Numbered from the stretch's first letter, positions 19,022 to 29,017 are shown. The stretch is 64,000 nucleotides of DNA from Aquipseudomonas alcaligenes (GCF_900156545.1 NZ_FTNW01000002.1:558001-622000); one strand, 5' to 3'. Program-made: numbers and translations. The notes: a model not told the origin generated them from the sequence alone.

Positions 19022-22000
19022 ATGATCAACAAGTCGCTGTTGCGCAGCCCCGCCATCCTGCTGACGCTATGCGCCGGTATCGCGGTTTCAGCGGCAGGAG
19101 CACTGTGGCTGGAGCATGCCAATCTTCGGCAGGCGCAAGAGGCGCTGCAACGGGCAACCGAGCTGGCAGCCGATGCCGTGCACAAACGCATGCAGCTCTA
19201 TCAGTACGGCCTCAGGGGCGCGCGCGGGGTCATCGTCACCAGCGGCCCGCAAGGCCTGAGTCGGGCGCTCTTCCACCGGTACAGCCAGACGCGCGACATT
19301 GCGCGCGAGTTTCCGGGTGCCAGAGGCTTTGGCTTCATCCGCCGCGTGCCGCGATCAGCCGAAGCGTCGTTTCTCAATCAGGCCCGTGCCGACGGCGCGC
19401 CCGACTTTGCCATCCGCCAGCTGGCCGCCCACGATGGCGAGCGATTCGTTATTCAGTACATCGAACCGCAAGCACACAATCTGCCCGCCGTCGGCCTGGA
19501 CATTGCCTCCGAAGACAACCGTCGCGATGCCGCCCTGGCTGCACTGCGCAGCGGTGAAGTGAGAATCACCGGCCCCATCACCCTGGTCCAGGCCACGGGT
19601 AGCCCGCTGCAATCGTTCCTGGTTCTGCTGCCGATCTACGACACGGCGACGACACCGGTTAGCGAAGAAGCGCGCATGCGCCACGGTATCGGTTGGAGTT
19701 ATGCGCCCCTGCTGACCAGGGACGTACTGCACGGCCTAGCACTGCACAGCCAGGACACGGTGCTGCGCCTGAGCGACATCACCCGGCAGGACCGCCCCGT
19801 GCTGTTCTTCGAGAACGACATGGCCTCCGGCAACAACCGGCCGATCATGCGTCACGCGGTGGAGCGCGACATTTTCGGGCGCCGCTGGCTCATCGAACTT
19901 GCCGCCCACCCGCAGTTCCTGCTGCCGCTCCAGCAACGTTCCCCCACCACGGTTCTGCTGGTGGGCATGCTGGTCAGCCTGATGCTGGCGACCCTGGCCG
20001 GCGCGATCACCATCAACCGGCAGCGCCGCCAGCTGATCAATGTCAGCCAGGCCAAGCTGGCCGCGATCGTGGAAAGCTCGAGCGATGCCATCATCGGCAA
20101 GACGCCCGAAGGTGTGATCAGCAGCTGGAACCGGGGGGCCGAACGGATCTTTGGCTACTCCGCCGAGCAGGCCATTGGCAGAAGCATCCTGGAGCTGCTG
20201 GTCCCCAGCCACCTCAACGATGAGGAACTGGACATCCTGCGACGCATTGCAGCCGGCGAACGCATCACCCACCTGGAAACGCAACGGCAACGCCAGGATG
20301 GCGAGCTGATCGAGGTATCGGCGGCTGTTTCCCCGATTCTCGACGAGAACGGCCGGGTCGTCGGAGCCTCCACCACCATTCGCGACAACACACGGCAGAA
20401 GGCAGCAGAAGCGCGCATCCTCGAACTGAACGCCAGCCTGGAGCAGCAGGTTGCAGAGCGCACGGCGCAGCTGCGCAAATCCAACCTGCTGCTGAATAAC
20501 GTGCTGGACTCCGCGTCGGAGGTGTCGATCATCGCCACCGATACGGACGGCCTGATCACGCTGTTCAACCGTGGTGCAGAGCGGATGCTGGGCTACGCCG
20601 CCGAGGAGATGATCGGCCTGCAGAGGCCAGCCATCCTGCACCTGGCCGAGGAAGTGGCGGCGCGCAGCGAGATGCTCAGCGAGGAAGCGGGATACCCGGT
20701 GGAGGGGTTCCGCGTTTTTGTCCACAAGCCCGAGCGAGACGGCGCGGAAACCCGCGAGTGGACCTATGTGCACAAGAGTGGCCAGCACCTGAAAGTCTCG
20801 CTGGCAGTCACCGCCATGCGCGACACACAGGGTTCGGTGGTCGGCTATCTGGGCATTGCCCTCGACATCACGCAACGCAAGATCGCGGAGAAACGCCTGG
20901 GAGCCCTGCTCGAGACAACCCGAGCCATTCTCGATACGGCAGTCAACCCAGTGCTGACCTTTGACCGCGACGGACTGATCCAGCAGCTCAATCCGGCGGC
21001 GCGCCGCGCCTTCGGTCTGGGCCACAATGTCAGCGGCACCCTGCACGAGCTGATCGCCCCGGGCTCGCGCGAACGCCTGACCCTGCTCATCGACAAGGCG
21101 ATACACGCCCCGCATACCCACCTCTCCGAAGAGCTCATCGGGCGGCGAGACAACGGCGAGGAGTTCCCGCTGCAGCTCTCGTTGGGCAGCATGCGCGGCG
21201 AAAGGGACATGCTGGTCTGCGTCATCACCGATCTGAGCCAGCAAGTCCGGCTACGCCAGGAACTGCTGGCCGCCCGCGATCAGCTGCTGATGGCCGCGGA
21301 GGTGGCCGAACTGGGTATCTGGACCTGGACCCTGGCCGACAACAGCCTGCAATGGAATGAGCGCATGTTCGAGCTTTACCAACAGCCGCCGGAGCTGCAG
21401 CAAAGCGGCCTGCGCTACGAGCACTGGTACTCGCGCGTGCACCCGCAAGACGTCGAGTCCACCGCTGCGAAGCTGGACGCCGCCGTTCGCAATGAAGGCA
21501 TCTACGACCCTGTTTTCCGCATCGTCAGACCGGACGGCAGTACCCGCATCATCCAGGCAGGCGCACAGGTCGAGCGCGACGCCGATGGCAACGCCATTCG
21601 AGTTACCGGCATCAATCTGGACATCACCTCTCAGCATGAAGCCGAGACACGCCTGCGCGAGTCCCGGGATCGCGCCGATGCCGCCAATGCCGCCAAGAGC
21701 GCCTTCCTGGCCAACATGAGTCATGAAATTCGCACGCCGATGAATGCGGTGCTGGGCATGCTGCAGCTCGTCCAGGCGACCGACCTCAGTCCACGCCAGC
21801 TCGATTACGTGCAGAAGGCCCGCAGTGCCGCCCAATCCCTGCTGGGCCTGCTCAACGACATACTCGACTACTCCAAGATCGAGGCCGGCAAGCTGCACCT
21901 CGAACTGCATCCGTTCGAACTTGATCGCCTGATGCGCGACTTGGCAATCGTACTGGCCGGCAACCAGGGCAGCCGAGACGTCGAAGTGATGTTCGATATA

Positions 22001-23653
22001 GACGCAGCGCTGCCAGGAGCATTGATTGGGGACAGCCTGCGGCTGCAGCAGATTCTGGTCAATCTGGCCGGCAATGCCCTGAAATTCACCGAGCGAGGCC
22101 AAGTCGTCGTCAGCCTCAAGCAGCTTGAACGACAGGATGACCAGGTCACCCTGAGGGTCGCTGTCAGCGACACCGGCATCGGCATCGCCCAGGAGCAGCT
22201 GCAACGCATCTTCGAGGGATTTACCCAGGCCGAGGCCTCGATCAGTCGGCGCTTTGGCGGCACCGGACTCGGTCTGGTGATCTGCAAGCGGCTGGCCGAA
22301 CTGATGGGCGGCACACTGCAGGTGCAGAGCAGCCCCGGGCACGGCAGCCGCTTCTGGTTCGACATCACGCTGTCCATTGCAGAGCCGGACTCCCTGCGCA
22401 GCAGTTGCCTGGCGGTCGACAGCGACCTGCGCCTGCTGGTGGTTGATGACAACGAAGCGGCGCGCGAGATTCTGCTGAGAACGGTGACCGCACTTGGCTG
22501 GCATGCTCAGGGCGTGGACAGCGGCAGCCAGGTGGCGAGCCTGGTAGCCAAGGCGGCAGAGGAGCAACGCCCGTTCGATATCGTGCTGATGGACTGGCGC
22601 ATGCCGGACATGGACGGCATGGCGGTCGCGCGCGACCTGCAGCAACGCGGCCCCGGCCGCACACCCCTGATTATCATGATCACGGCTTACGGCCGGGAGG
22701 TACTCGCCGACATCCAGCAAGAGGGTGAGCCGCCTTTCGCAGCCTTCCTGACCAAACCCGCCACCCCGCAACAACTGGCCGAAACCATCCAGCAGGCCCT
22801 CTACGACCTGAGTACGCCGACAAAAGCGCCTCAGTATCAGCCATCGACCAGACTCCAGGGGTTGAGGGTGCTGGTCGTCGAGGACAACGCCCTCAATCGC
22901 CAGGTGGCCTACGAACTACTGACGGGTGAAGGTGCCAGCGTGGTGTTGGCCGATGGCGGCCAAGCCGGCATCGATTCGGTGCTGGCCGAAGGCAGTCGCT
23001 TCGACGCCGTGCTGATGGACATTCAGATGCCCGACATCGATGGCCTGGAAGCTACCCGCGAGATTCGCCGCCACCCCGAGCAAAGCGAGCTGCCGATCAT
23101 CGCCATGACCGCCAATGTGTCACAGAGCGACCGCAGCGAATGCCTGCTTGCCGGCATGCAGGATCACATCGGCAAACCCATCGATCTCGAGCAACTGGTT
23201 TCCACGCTGCTCCACTGGACACGCGGCACCCCTTCAGCCTCGCCGTTCAGAGCAACATCCGATCAACTGCTGGAGCCCAGGGATGCCATCCTCAAGCGCT
23301 TCGGCGGCAATATCGACCTGCTGCGCAACGTGCTGCGTGGCTTCGAGCCAGAGATGCGCAAACAATTGCAGGCGTTGCGCGAACACATGGCGGCCGGGGA
23401 CATCGCCCGTACCTTGGCGGCGCTGCACACGCTCAAGGGTAGCTCCGCCACCATGGGTGCCCATCAGCTTTCACAGTATGCCGCCGCACTGGAAGCGCAA
23501 CTGAAGCAGCTGGATGAATCCGCGCAACTGGCCTGTCTGGCCCGCAGCGAGATCGGATCAGAGCTGGAGCAGTTGCTCGACAGCAGTGTGAGCCAGTTGC
23601 TGGCCGCCTTCGGCATATCCGCGCCCGCAGACACAGCCAGCTCAGGCAGGTGA
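19022..23653 (+). CDS. CHASE-PAS hybrid histidine kinase with two receivers and Hpt
   Basis: A 1543-residue membrane sensor. A first helix (10-30) and a second (about 310-335) enclose a periplasmic CHASE domain (R-G-A-R-G-V motif). Four PAS modules follow, at about 345-460, 490-625, 635-740 and 755-880, with a short coiled coil after the first. The kinase core has H901 in S-H-E-I-R-T-P-M-N, then N-L-A-G-N-A-L-K-F-T and D-T-G-I-G-I / G-T-G-L-G-L. Two receivers carry D1191 and D1333, and an Hpt domain carries H1469 (L-H-T-L-K-G-S-S). The complete His-Asp-His relay can feed the two response regulators encoded just upstream. Confidence 0.93.
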   Translation: MINKSLLRSPAILLTLCAGIAVSAAGALWLEHANLRQAQEALQRATELAADAVHKRMQLYQYGLRGARGVIVTSGPQGLSRALFHRYSQTRDIAREFPGARGFGFIRRVPRSAEASFLNQARADGAPDFAIRQLAAHDGERFVIQYIEPQAHNLPAVGLDIASEDNRRDAALAALRSGEVRITGPITLVQATGSPLQSFLVLLPIYDTATTPVSEEARMRHGIGWSYAPLLTRDVLHGLALHSQDTVLRLSDITRQDRPVLFFENDMASGNNRPIMRHAVERDIFGRRWLIELAAHPQFLLPLQQRSPTTVLLVGMLVSLMLATLAGAITINRQRRQLINVSQAKLAAIVESSSDAIIGKTPEGVISSWNRGAERIFGYSAEQAIGRSILELLVPSHLNDEELDILRRIAAGERITHLETQRQRQDGELIEVSAAVSPILDENGRVVGASTTIRDNTRQKAAEARILELNASLEQQVAERTAQLRKSNLLLNNVLDSASEVSIIATDTDGLITLFNRGAERMLGYAAEEMIGLQRPAILHLAEEVAARSEMLSEEAGYPVEGFRVFVHKPERDGAETREWTYVHKSGQHLKVSLAVTAMRDTQGSVVGYLGIALDITQRKIAEKRLGALLETTRAILDTAVNPVLTFDRDGLIQQLNPAARRAFGLGHNVSGTLHELIAPGSRERLTLLIDKAIHAPHTHLSEELIGRRDNGEEFPLQLSLGSMRGERDMLVCVITDLSQQVRLRQELLAARDQLLMAAEVAELGIWTWTLADNSLQWNERMFELYQQPPELQQSGLRYEHWYSRVHPQDVESTAAKLDAAVRNEGIYDPVFRIVRPDGSTRIIQAGAQVERDADGNAIRVTGINLDITSQHEAETRLRESRDRADAANAAKSAFLANMSHEIRTPMNAVLGMLQLVQATDLSPRQLDYVQKARSAAQSLLGLLNDILDYSKIEAGKLHLELHPFELDRLMRDLAIVLAGNQGSRDVEVMFDIDAALPGALIGDSLRLQQILVNLAGNALKFTERGQVVVSLKQLERQDDQVTLRVAVSDTGIGIAQEQLQRIFEGFTQAEASISRRFGGTGLGLVICKRLAELMGGTLQVQSSPGHGSRFWFDITLSIAEPDSLRSSCLAVDSDLRLLVVDDNEAAREILLRTVTALGWHAQGVDSGSQVASLVAKAAEEQRPFDIVLMDWRMPDMDGMAVARDLQQRGPGRTPLIIMITAYGREVLADIQQEGEPPFAAFLTKPATPQQLAETIQQALYDLSTPTKAPQYQPSTRLQGLRVLVVEDNALNRQVAYELLTGEGASVVLADGGQAGIDSVLAEGSRFDAVLMDIQMPDIDGLEATREIRRHPEQSELPIIAMTANVSQSDRSECLLAGMQDHIGKPIDLEQLVSTLLHWTRGTPSASPFRATSDQLLEPRDAILKRFGGNIDLLRNVLRGFEPEMRKQLQALREHMAAGDIARTLAALHTLKGSSATMGAHQLSQYAAALEAQLKQLDESAQLACLARSEIGSELEQLLDSSVSQLLAAFGISAPADTASSGR

Positions 23654-23765
23654 AACAAACCACGCACGTTGCCCGCGCATCGCCAGCGCGCTTGCGTCGG
23701 GCCGGTGAACGCTGCACGCTGACAGCCTATTCCCCAATTGCACTGCTCCACACCGAGGAACGCTC

Positions 23766-24443
23766 ATGCGAGTTATCACCACCCTGACTACCGGCCTGCT
23801 GCTATCGGCCAGCGCCTTTGCCCTGTCCCTCTCCGACCTGACCCAAAGCGATGCCAGCGGTGGCCTGAAGGATGCACTGACCCAGGGCGCGCAGATCGCC
23901 GTCAAGCAGCTCGGCAAGCCGGGCGGCTTCAGCGACAACGACGAAGTGCGCATCGAACTGCCGGGCAAACTCGGCAAGGCCGCGCAGACCATGAAAATGA
24001 TGGGCATGGGCGAACAGGTCGAGGAACTGGAAGCGAGCATGAACAAGGCCGCCGAAGCCGCCGTGCCGCAGGCCCAGGCGATCCTGGTGGACGCGGTGAA
24101 GAAAATGACCGTATCCGATGCCAAGGCCATCCTCGCCGGCGGCGAGGACTCCGCCACCCAGTACCTGAACAAGAGCAGCCGCGAGCAGATCCGCGCCAAG
24201 TTCCTGCCCATCGTCAAGCGGGCCACCGACAAGGTCGGCGTGGCCCAGCAGTACAACAGCTTTGCCGGCCAGGCGGCCGCCCTCGGCGTGGTCGATGCGA
24301 AGAGCGCCAACGTCGAGAACTACGTGACCGAGAAAGCCCTGGATGGCCTGTTCAAGATGATCGCCGAGCAGGAAGCGAGCATCCGCCAGAACCCGGCCAG
24401 CGCGGCTACCAGCCTGGCGAAGAAGGTGTTTGGCGCGCTGTAA
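23766..24443 (+). CDS. DUF4197 secreted protein
   Basis: A 225-residue protein with a short signal peptide (about 19 residues, ending A-F-A-L). The mature helical body has the DUF4197 pattern: G-L-K-D-A-L-x-x-G-A-x-x-A-V, V-R-I-x-L-P, M-N-x-A-A-E-x-A, and the C-terminal K-A-L-D-G-L-F-K-M-I-A-x-x-E. Function is unknown. A GAGGA site precedes the ATG. It starts 112 bp after the hybrid kinase, so it could be a separate unit. A repeat pair and a terminator follow. Confidence 0.88.
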   Translation: MRVITTLTTGLLLSASAFALSLSDLTQSDASGGLKDALTQGAQIAVKQLGKPGGFSDNDEVRIELPGKLGKAAQTMKMMGMGEQVEELEASMNKAAEAAVPQAQAILVDAVKKMTVSDAKAILAGGEDSATQYLNKSSREQIRAKFLPIVKRATDKVGVAQQYNSFAGQAAALGVVDAKSANVENYVTEKALDGLFKMIAEQEASIRQNPASAATSLAKKVFGAL

Positions 24444-24507
24444 GGAGATCGGCGACACGAACTGGCGGCAGCCTGATCCTCTAGCCCGATCAAGATGTCT
24501 GCCGTAA

Positions 24508-24558
24508 CCCGGATGCAATCCGGGAAGCAGGCAACTCAGCCCCCGGATTGCATCCGGG
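24508..24558. repeat. REP-like 17-bp inverted repeat
   Basis: Two perfect 17-bp complementary arms (CCCGGATGCAATCCGGG at 24508-24524 and its reverse complement at 24542-24558) are separated by 17 bp. Each arm is itself nearly palindromic. The sequence resembles intergenic REP elements of pseudomonads. It sits right after the DUF4197 gene. Confidence 0.75.
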
Positions 24559-24570
24559 CTACAGAAAGCA

Positions 24571-24597
24571 AAAGCCCGGCAGATGCCGGGCTTTTTT
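24571..24597 (+). terminator. Rho-independent terminator after DUF4197 gene
   Basis: A 10-bp stem (AAAGCCCGGC / GCCGGGCTTT) with an AGAT loop is followed by a T-rich tail. It ends transcription of the DUF4197 gene and the upstream signalling block. Confidence 0.85.
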
Positions 24598-24839
24598 GTG
24601 GCCGGGCTTGTGGCCCTGCCGGGTGCCGGAACGAGCCGGCCTGGGGTAGTAACGCCTCGTACCGGGCGGGTAAGCCCCCACGGTGGGTGTACGCGGCGTG
24701 GTGCCGGGCGGAGATCCGTCGGCACCGGGAGAGGGCGCCTCGCGGCGCCCGGGAACTGCGGGTGTTGCGACAGCATGCCAGGGAAAGCTTTCAGCACGCT
24801 TTCCCTGACGCGACCTGTTCGGTCAGCTATCGCAGGGTT
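24598..24839. other. Intergenic DNA between the DUF4197 terminator and the end of putA
   Basis: This GC-rich stretch holds no convincing gene. A perfect 10-bp hairpin (CAGGGAAAGC / GCTTTCCCTG, 24779-24788 and 24798-24807) lies just past the putA stop. It may act as the putA transcript end, although it lacks a T-run on the minus strand. The rest shows nothing I can identify. Confidence 0.4.
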
Positions 24840-27800
24840 TCAACCGATGGTCATCAGGCTGGCGTTGCCGCCAGCCGCCGCGGTGTTCACGCTCAGCGCA
24901 TGCTCGATCAGCAGGCGCTCCAACGGGATGTCGGTCTCGCCCTTGTTCAGGCCGTGCACGCTGACGATGGCGCCCTTGCGCTGAGCCGCCTGCTGACTGA
25001 CCTCACGCAGCTGGTCGGAGTCGCCGTGGTGCAGAATGGCGTCGAACTCGGCATCGCTCGCCGTCCAGTCGGCCACGGTGGCGATGCGCTTCTGCACCTC
25101 CTTGGGCAGCACGGCGAGCAGCTCGCGCTGGCGCTCCGGCAGCAACGCATGGCTGCCGACAGCCAGGGTAGCGGCCAGCTGCGCCAGCAGGTCGCCACGC
25201 TCCTCGGCCAGGCACAGAACGCGCTCACGCGGCAGCAGGGTGTAGGTGTTGCGCTCGCCGGTCGGGCCGGTCAGCACATGGCTGGTATAGCTCTGCGACA
25301 ACTCAAGGTACTGGGCGAACTGGCTGGCCAGCGCCGGCTCCTGCTTGGCGGCCCAGTCGGCGAAGGCGGCACGCGCCTTCTCCAGCTCGGCCGGAGCGCC
25401 CAGGGCATGTACGTTGTCGCCCTTGAGCTGCTGGGCCACGGCATCCTGCGGGCGGGTCGACAGCAGGCGGTACAGGTACAGCGGGCCGCCGGCCTTCGGG
25501 CCGGTGCCGGACAGGCCTTCACCCCCGAACGGCTGCACGCCGACCACGGCGCCGACGATGTTGCGGTTGACGTAGAGGTTGCCGACCTTGGCGCCATCCA
25601 CCACCTGGGCGATGGTCTCGTCGATGCGGGTATGCACGCCGAGGGTCAGGCCGTAGCCACTGTCGTTGATCTGCTGCAGCAGGCTGCCCAGCTCGGCGCG
25701 CGGGTAGCGCACCAGGTGCAGCACGGGGCCGAAGATCTCGCGCTTCATCTCGTCGAAGCTGTCCAGTTCGATCAGGGTCGGCAGCACGAAGGTGCCACGC
25801 TTGATCTCGTCGGCATCGGCACGGGCGGCCTGGAACACCTTGCGGCCCTTCTCGCGCATGGCGGCGATGTGCGCTTCGATACCGGCCTTGGCCTCGGCGT
25901 CGATCACCGGACCGATATCGGTGTGCAGGCGCTCCGGCGAGCCGATGCGGTACTCGGCCATGGCGCCCTTGAGCATCTCGATCACGCGGTCGGCCACGTC
26001 ATCCTGCACGCACAGCACGCGCAGGGCCGAGCAGCGCTGGCCGGCGCTGTCGAAGGCGGAGCTGACCACATCGACCACCACCTGCTCGGCCAGGGCCGAG
26101 GAGTCGACGATCATGGCGTTGAGGCCGCCGGTCTCGGCGATCAGCGGAATGGTACGACCCTGTGCGTCCAGGCGCCCGGCGATGTTGCGCGCGAGGATGC
26201 CGGCCACCTCAGTGGAGCCGGTGAACATCACGCCACGCACGCGCTCGTCACCCACCAGGCGGGCGCCGACGGTTTCGCCGCGCCCCGGCAGCAGCTGCAC
26301 GGCACCGCCGGGCACGCCGGCATCGAGGAGGATGCGCACGGCCTGGGCAGCGATCAGCGGGGTCTGCTCGGCCGGCTTGGCCAGTACGGTATTGCCGGCA
26401 GCCAGCGCGGCAGCCACCTGGCCGGTGAAGATCGCCAGCGGGAAGTTCCACGGGCTGATGCACACCACCGGGCCTAGCGGGCGGTGGCTGTCGTTGCCAA
26501 AGGCACTAGCCTGGGCGGCGTAGTAACGGAGGAAGTCGACCGCCTCGCGCACCTCGGCGATGGCGTTGGCAAAGGTCTTGCCGGACTCACGCACCAGCAG
26601 ACCCATCAGTTGCTGGATTTCTGCTTCCATGCGGTCGGCGGCGCGCTCCAGTACGGCGGCGCGCTCGGCGGCCTGGGTCGATTGCCAGATCTGCCCGCTG
26701 GCCTGGGCGCAGAGGATCGCGCTCTTGACGTCGGCCTCGCTGGCCTCGTGCACATGGCCGACCAGATCGCGGTGATCTGCCGGGTTGCGCACCGGTTCGG
26801 CCGGCCCCGGGTTCGGCGTGTCGCAGCCGAGGATCGGCGCGGCGACATAGGCGGTGTTGGTGGACGACAGCAGCGCCGAGCTCAGCGAGCCCAGGCGGTG
26901 CTCGTTGGCCAGGTCGATGCCTTCGGAGTTCAGGCGCGCGTCGCCGTAAAGGTCACGCGGCAGTGGAATGCGCGGGTGCGGCAGACCGAGGGTGCCTTCC
27001 TGCGCAGCCATGCGCTCGACCTGCTCGACCGGGTCCAGCACCAGTTCCTTGAGGGAAATGCTGTGGTCGGCGATGCGGTTGACGAAGCTGGTGTTGGCGC
27101 CGTTTTCCAGCAGGCGGCGGACCAGATAGGCCAGCAGCGTTTCGTGGCTGCCGACGGGTGCGTAGATGCGGCACGGCCGGTTGAACTTGCCGTCGGCGAC
27201 CTTGCCCACCACCTGCTCGTACAGCGGCTCGCCCATGCCGTGCAGGCACTGGAACTCGTACTGGCCCGGATAGTAGTTCTGCCCGGCGATCTGGTAGATG
27301 GCCGACAGCGAGTGGGCGTTGTGGGTGGCGAACTGCGGGTAGATGGCTTCCGGCACGGCCAGCAGCTTGCGTGCGCAGGCGATGTAGGAGATGTCGGTGT
27401 AAGGCTTGCGGGTGTACACCGGGTAGCCTTCCAGGCCTTCGACCTGGGCGCGCTTGATCTCGCTGTCCCAGTAGGCGCCCTTGACCAGGCGGATCATCAG
27501 GCGATGGCGGCTGCGCTTGGCCAGGTCGATGACGTAGTCGATCACGTACGGGCAGCGCTTCTGGTAGGCCTGGATGACAAAGCCGATACCGTTCCAGCCG
27601 GCCAGCTCAGGGGCGAAGCACAGGCGCTCGAGCAGATCGAGGGAGATTTCCAGGCGGTCGGCTTCCTCGGCGTCGATGTTCAGGCCGATGTCGTACTGCT
27701 TGGCCAGCTTGGTCAGGCCCAGCAGGATCGGGTACAGCTCGTCCATCACGCGGTCATACTGGGCGCGGCTGTAGCGCGGGTGCAGAGCGGATAGTTTGAT

Positions 27801-28775
27801 CGAGATGCCCGGGCCTTCGTAGATGCCGCGGCCATGCGAGGCCTTGCCGATGGCGTGGATGGCCTGCTCGTAGGAGGCCAGGTAACGCTTGGCGTCATCC
27901 TCGGTCAGCGCGGCTTCGCCGAGCATGTCATAGGAGTAGCGGAAGCCCTTGCTCTCCATGCTGGAGGCATTAGCCAGGGCCTCGCCGATGGTCTCGCCGG
28001 TGACGAACTGCTCACCCATCAGGCGCATGGCCATGTCCACGCCCTTGCGGATCACCGGCTCGCCGCTCTTGGCGATGATGCGGTTGAGCGCCGAAGTCAT
28101 GCCGGCTTCGTTGTGGGTGGACACCAGCTTGCCGGTGATCAGCAGGCCCCAGCTGGCGGCGTTGACGAACATCGACGGGCTCTGGCCGAGGTGCTGGCTC
28201 CAGTTGCCGTTGGCGATCTTGTCGCGAATCAGCGCATCGCGTGTGGCCTTGTCCGGGATGCGCAGCAGCGCCTCGGCCAGGCACATCAGCGCCACGCCTT
28301 CCTGGGACGACAGCGAGAACTCCTGCAGCAAGCCCTGCACCAGGCCCTGGCGGCCGCCGGCGCTCTTCTGGTTGCGCAGCTTCTCGGCGATGCCGAGGGC
28401 CATCTTCTGGGTGGCTTCGGCCTGATCCTGCGGCAGGCGCGCCTGCTCCAGCAGCATCGGCAGCGCCTCGGTCTCCGGACGGCGGTAGGCACCGGTGATG
28501 GCCGCGCGCAGCACGGACTGCGGCAGGATGCTTTCGGCGAAGTCGAGGAATACCTGCAGGGCCTGCTCGCCCAGGTTCTCCACCGCCTCTTCGCCGGCCG
28601 CAGCTGCCAGGCCGGAATGCTCGGCCGGGGTCAGGCCACCTTCCACCTGCTCCAGATAGTTGAAGATCGCTTGCTTGATCAGCCAGTGCGGCGTGCGATC
28701 AAGGGACTGGGCAGCTTGCTTCAGACGTTCACGGGTGGCGTCGTCGAGTTTCACGCCAAGGGTGGTGGTGGCCAT
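24840..28775 (-). CDS. putA: Trifunctional proline utilisation protein PutA
   Basis: A 1311-residue protein that oxidises proline to glutamate. An N-terminal ribbon-helix-helix (1-45; T-L-G-V-K-L-D-D) lets it repress its own operon. The FAD proline dehydrogenase barrel (about 190-560) has Y-W-D-S-E-I-K-R and the R-R-x-x-E-N-G-A-N motif. The NAD-linked glutamate semialdehyde dehydrogenase (about 650-1130) has its catalytic C915 in G-Q-R-C-S-A. Length matches PutA of P. putida-type pseudomonads. The upstream 70 bp hold three copies of a PutA-operator-like motif. No proline permease gene is adjacent. Confidence 0.96.
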   Translation of the reverse strand: MATTTLGVKLDDATRERLKQAAQSLDRTPHWLIKQAIFNYLEQVEGGLTPAEHSGLAAAAGEEAVENLGEQALQVFLDFAESILPQSVLRAAITGAYRRPETEALPMLLEQARLPQDQAEATQKMALGIAEKLRNQKSAGGRQGLVQGLLQEFSLSSQEGVALMCLAEALLRIPDKATRDALIRDKIANGNWSQHLGQSPSMFVNAASWGLLITGKLVSTHNEAGMTSALNRIIAKSGEPVIRKGVDMAMRLMGEQFVTGETIGEALANASSMESKGFRYSYDMLGEAALTEDDAKRYLASYEQAIHAIGKASHGRGIYEGPGISIKLSALHPRYSRAQYDRVMDELYPILLGLTKLAKQYDIGLNIDAEEADRLEISLDLLERLCFAPELAGWNGIGFVIQAYQKRCPYVIDYVIDLAKRSRHRLMIRLVKGAYWDSEIKRAQVEGLEGYPVYTRKPYTDISYIACARKLLAVPEAIYPQFATHNAHSLSAIYQIAGQNYYPGQYEFQCLHGMGEPLYEQVVGKVADGKFNRPCRIYAPVGSHETLLAYLVRRLLENGANTSFVNRIADHSISLKELVLDPVEQVERMAAQEGTLGLPHPRIPLPRDLYGDARLNSEGIDLANEHRLGSLSSALLSSTNTAYVAAPILGCDTPNPGPAEPVRNPADHRDLVGHVHEASEADVKSAILCAQASGQIWQSTQAAERAAVLERAADRMEAEIQQLMGLLVRESGKTFANAIAEVREAVDFLRYYAAQASAFGNDSHRPLGPVVCISPWNFPLAIFTGQVAAALAAGNTVLAKPAEQTPLIAAQAVRILLDAGVPGGAVQLLPGRGETVGARLVGDERVRGVMFTGSTEVAGILARNIAGRLDAQGRTIPLIAETGGLNAMIVDSSALAEQVVVDVVSSAFDSAGQRCSALRVLCVQDDVADRVIEMLKGAMAEYRIGSPERLHTDIGPVIDAEAKAGIEAHIAAMREKGRKVFQAARADADEIKRGTFVLPTLIELDSFDEMKREIFGPVLHLVRYPRAELGSLLQQINDSGYGLTLGVHTRIDETIAQVVDGAKVGNLYVNRNIVGAVVGVQPFGGEGLSGTGPKAGGPLYLYRLLSTRPQDAVAQQLKGDNVHALGAPAELEKARAAFADWAAKQEPALASQFAQYLELSQSYTSHVLTGPTGERNTYTLLPRERVLCLAEERGDLLAQLAATLAVGSHALLPERQRELLAVLPKEVQKRIATVADWTASDAEFDAILHHGDSDQLREVSQQAAQRKGAIVSVHGLNKGETDIPLERLLIEHALSVNTAAAGGNASLMTIG

Positions 28776-28842
28776 TGCTTATCCTGTTTCGGTTGAGTGC
28801 GCTGCGGCGCGTGGCGGAAGAGTAAACCGCCCGCAGGAAAAG

Positions 28843-28894
28843 GTGCAACCTTGTGCAACCACCGCTTCCGACGAGAGGCAAACCAAGTGCAACC
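28843..28894. promoter_or_regulatory. Putative PutA operator array (three GTGCAACC boxes)
   Basis: The 8-mer GTGCAACC (GGTTGCAC on the putA strand) occurs exactly at 28843-28850, 28853-28860 and 28887-28894. The first two are spaced by one helical turn. Its core, GTTGCA, is the recognition motif described for the ribbon-helix-helix domain of E. coli PutA. The boxes lie 68-119 bp upstream of the putA ATG, where autorepression would be expected. Confidence 0.7.
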
Positions 28895-28975
28895 AATATT
28901 TCGAACAGAACTACAGACAACCTTAGACCCGCGCGGCCGACTTACGGCGCAACCCGATAGGCGTGCGCCGCCAAA

Positions 28976-29005
28976 GAAAAAGCCCGGCACAGGCCGGGCT
29001 TTTTC
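28976..29005 (-). terminator. Terminator of the mexJK-like operon
   Basis: A 13-bp stem (GAAAAAGCCCGGC / GCCGGGCTTTTTC) with an ACAG loop lies just after the RND pump stop at 29018. The A/T-rich base of the stem gives a T-run on either strand, so it may work in both directions. Confidence 0.8.
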
Positions 29006-29017
29006 TCAACGCTGCGC

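Noticed and set aside
24495..24839. An open frame starting in the DUF4197-putA gap
   Set aside because: It runs into antisense putA, spans a terminator and a repeat pair, and has no plausible protein content.
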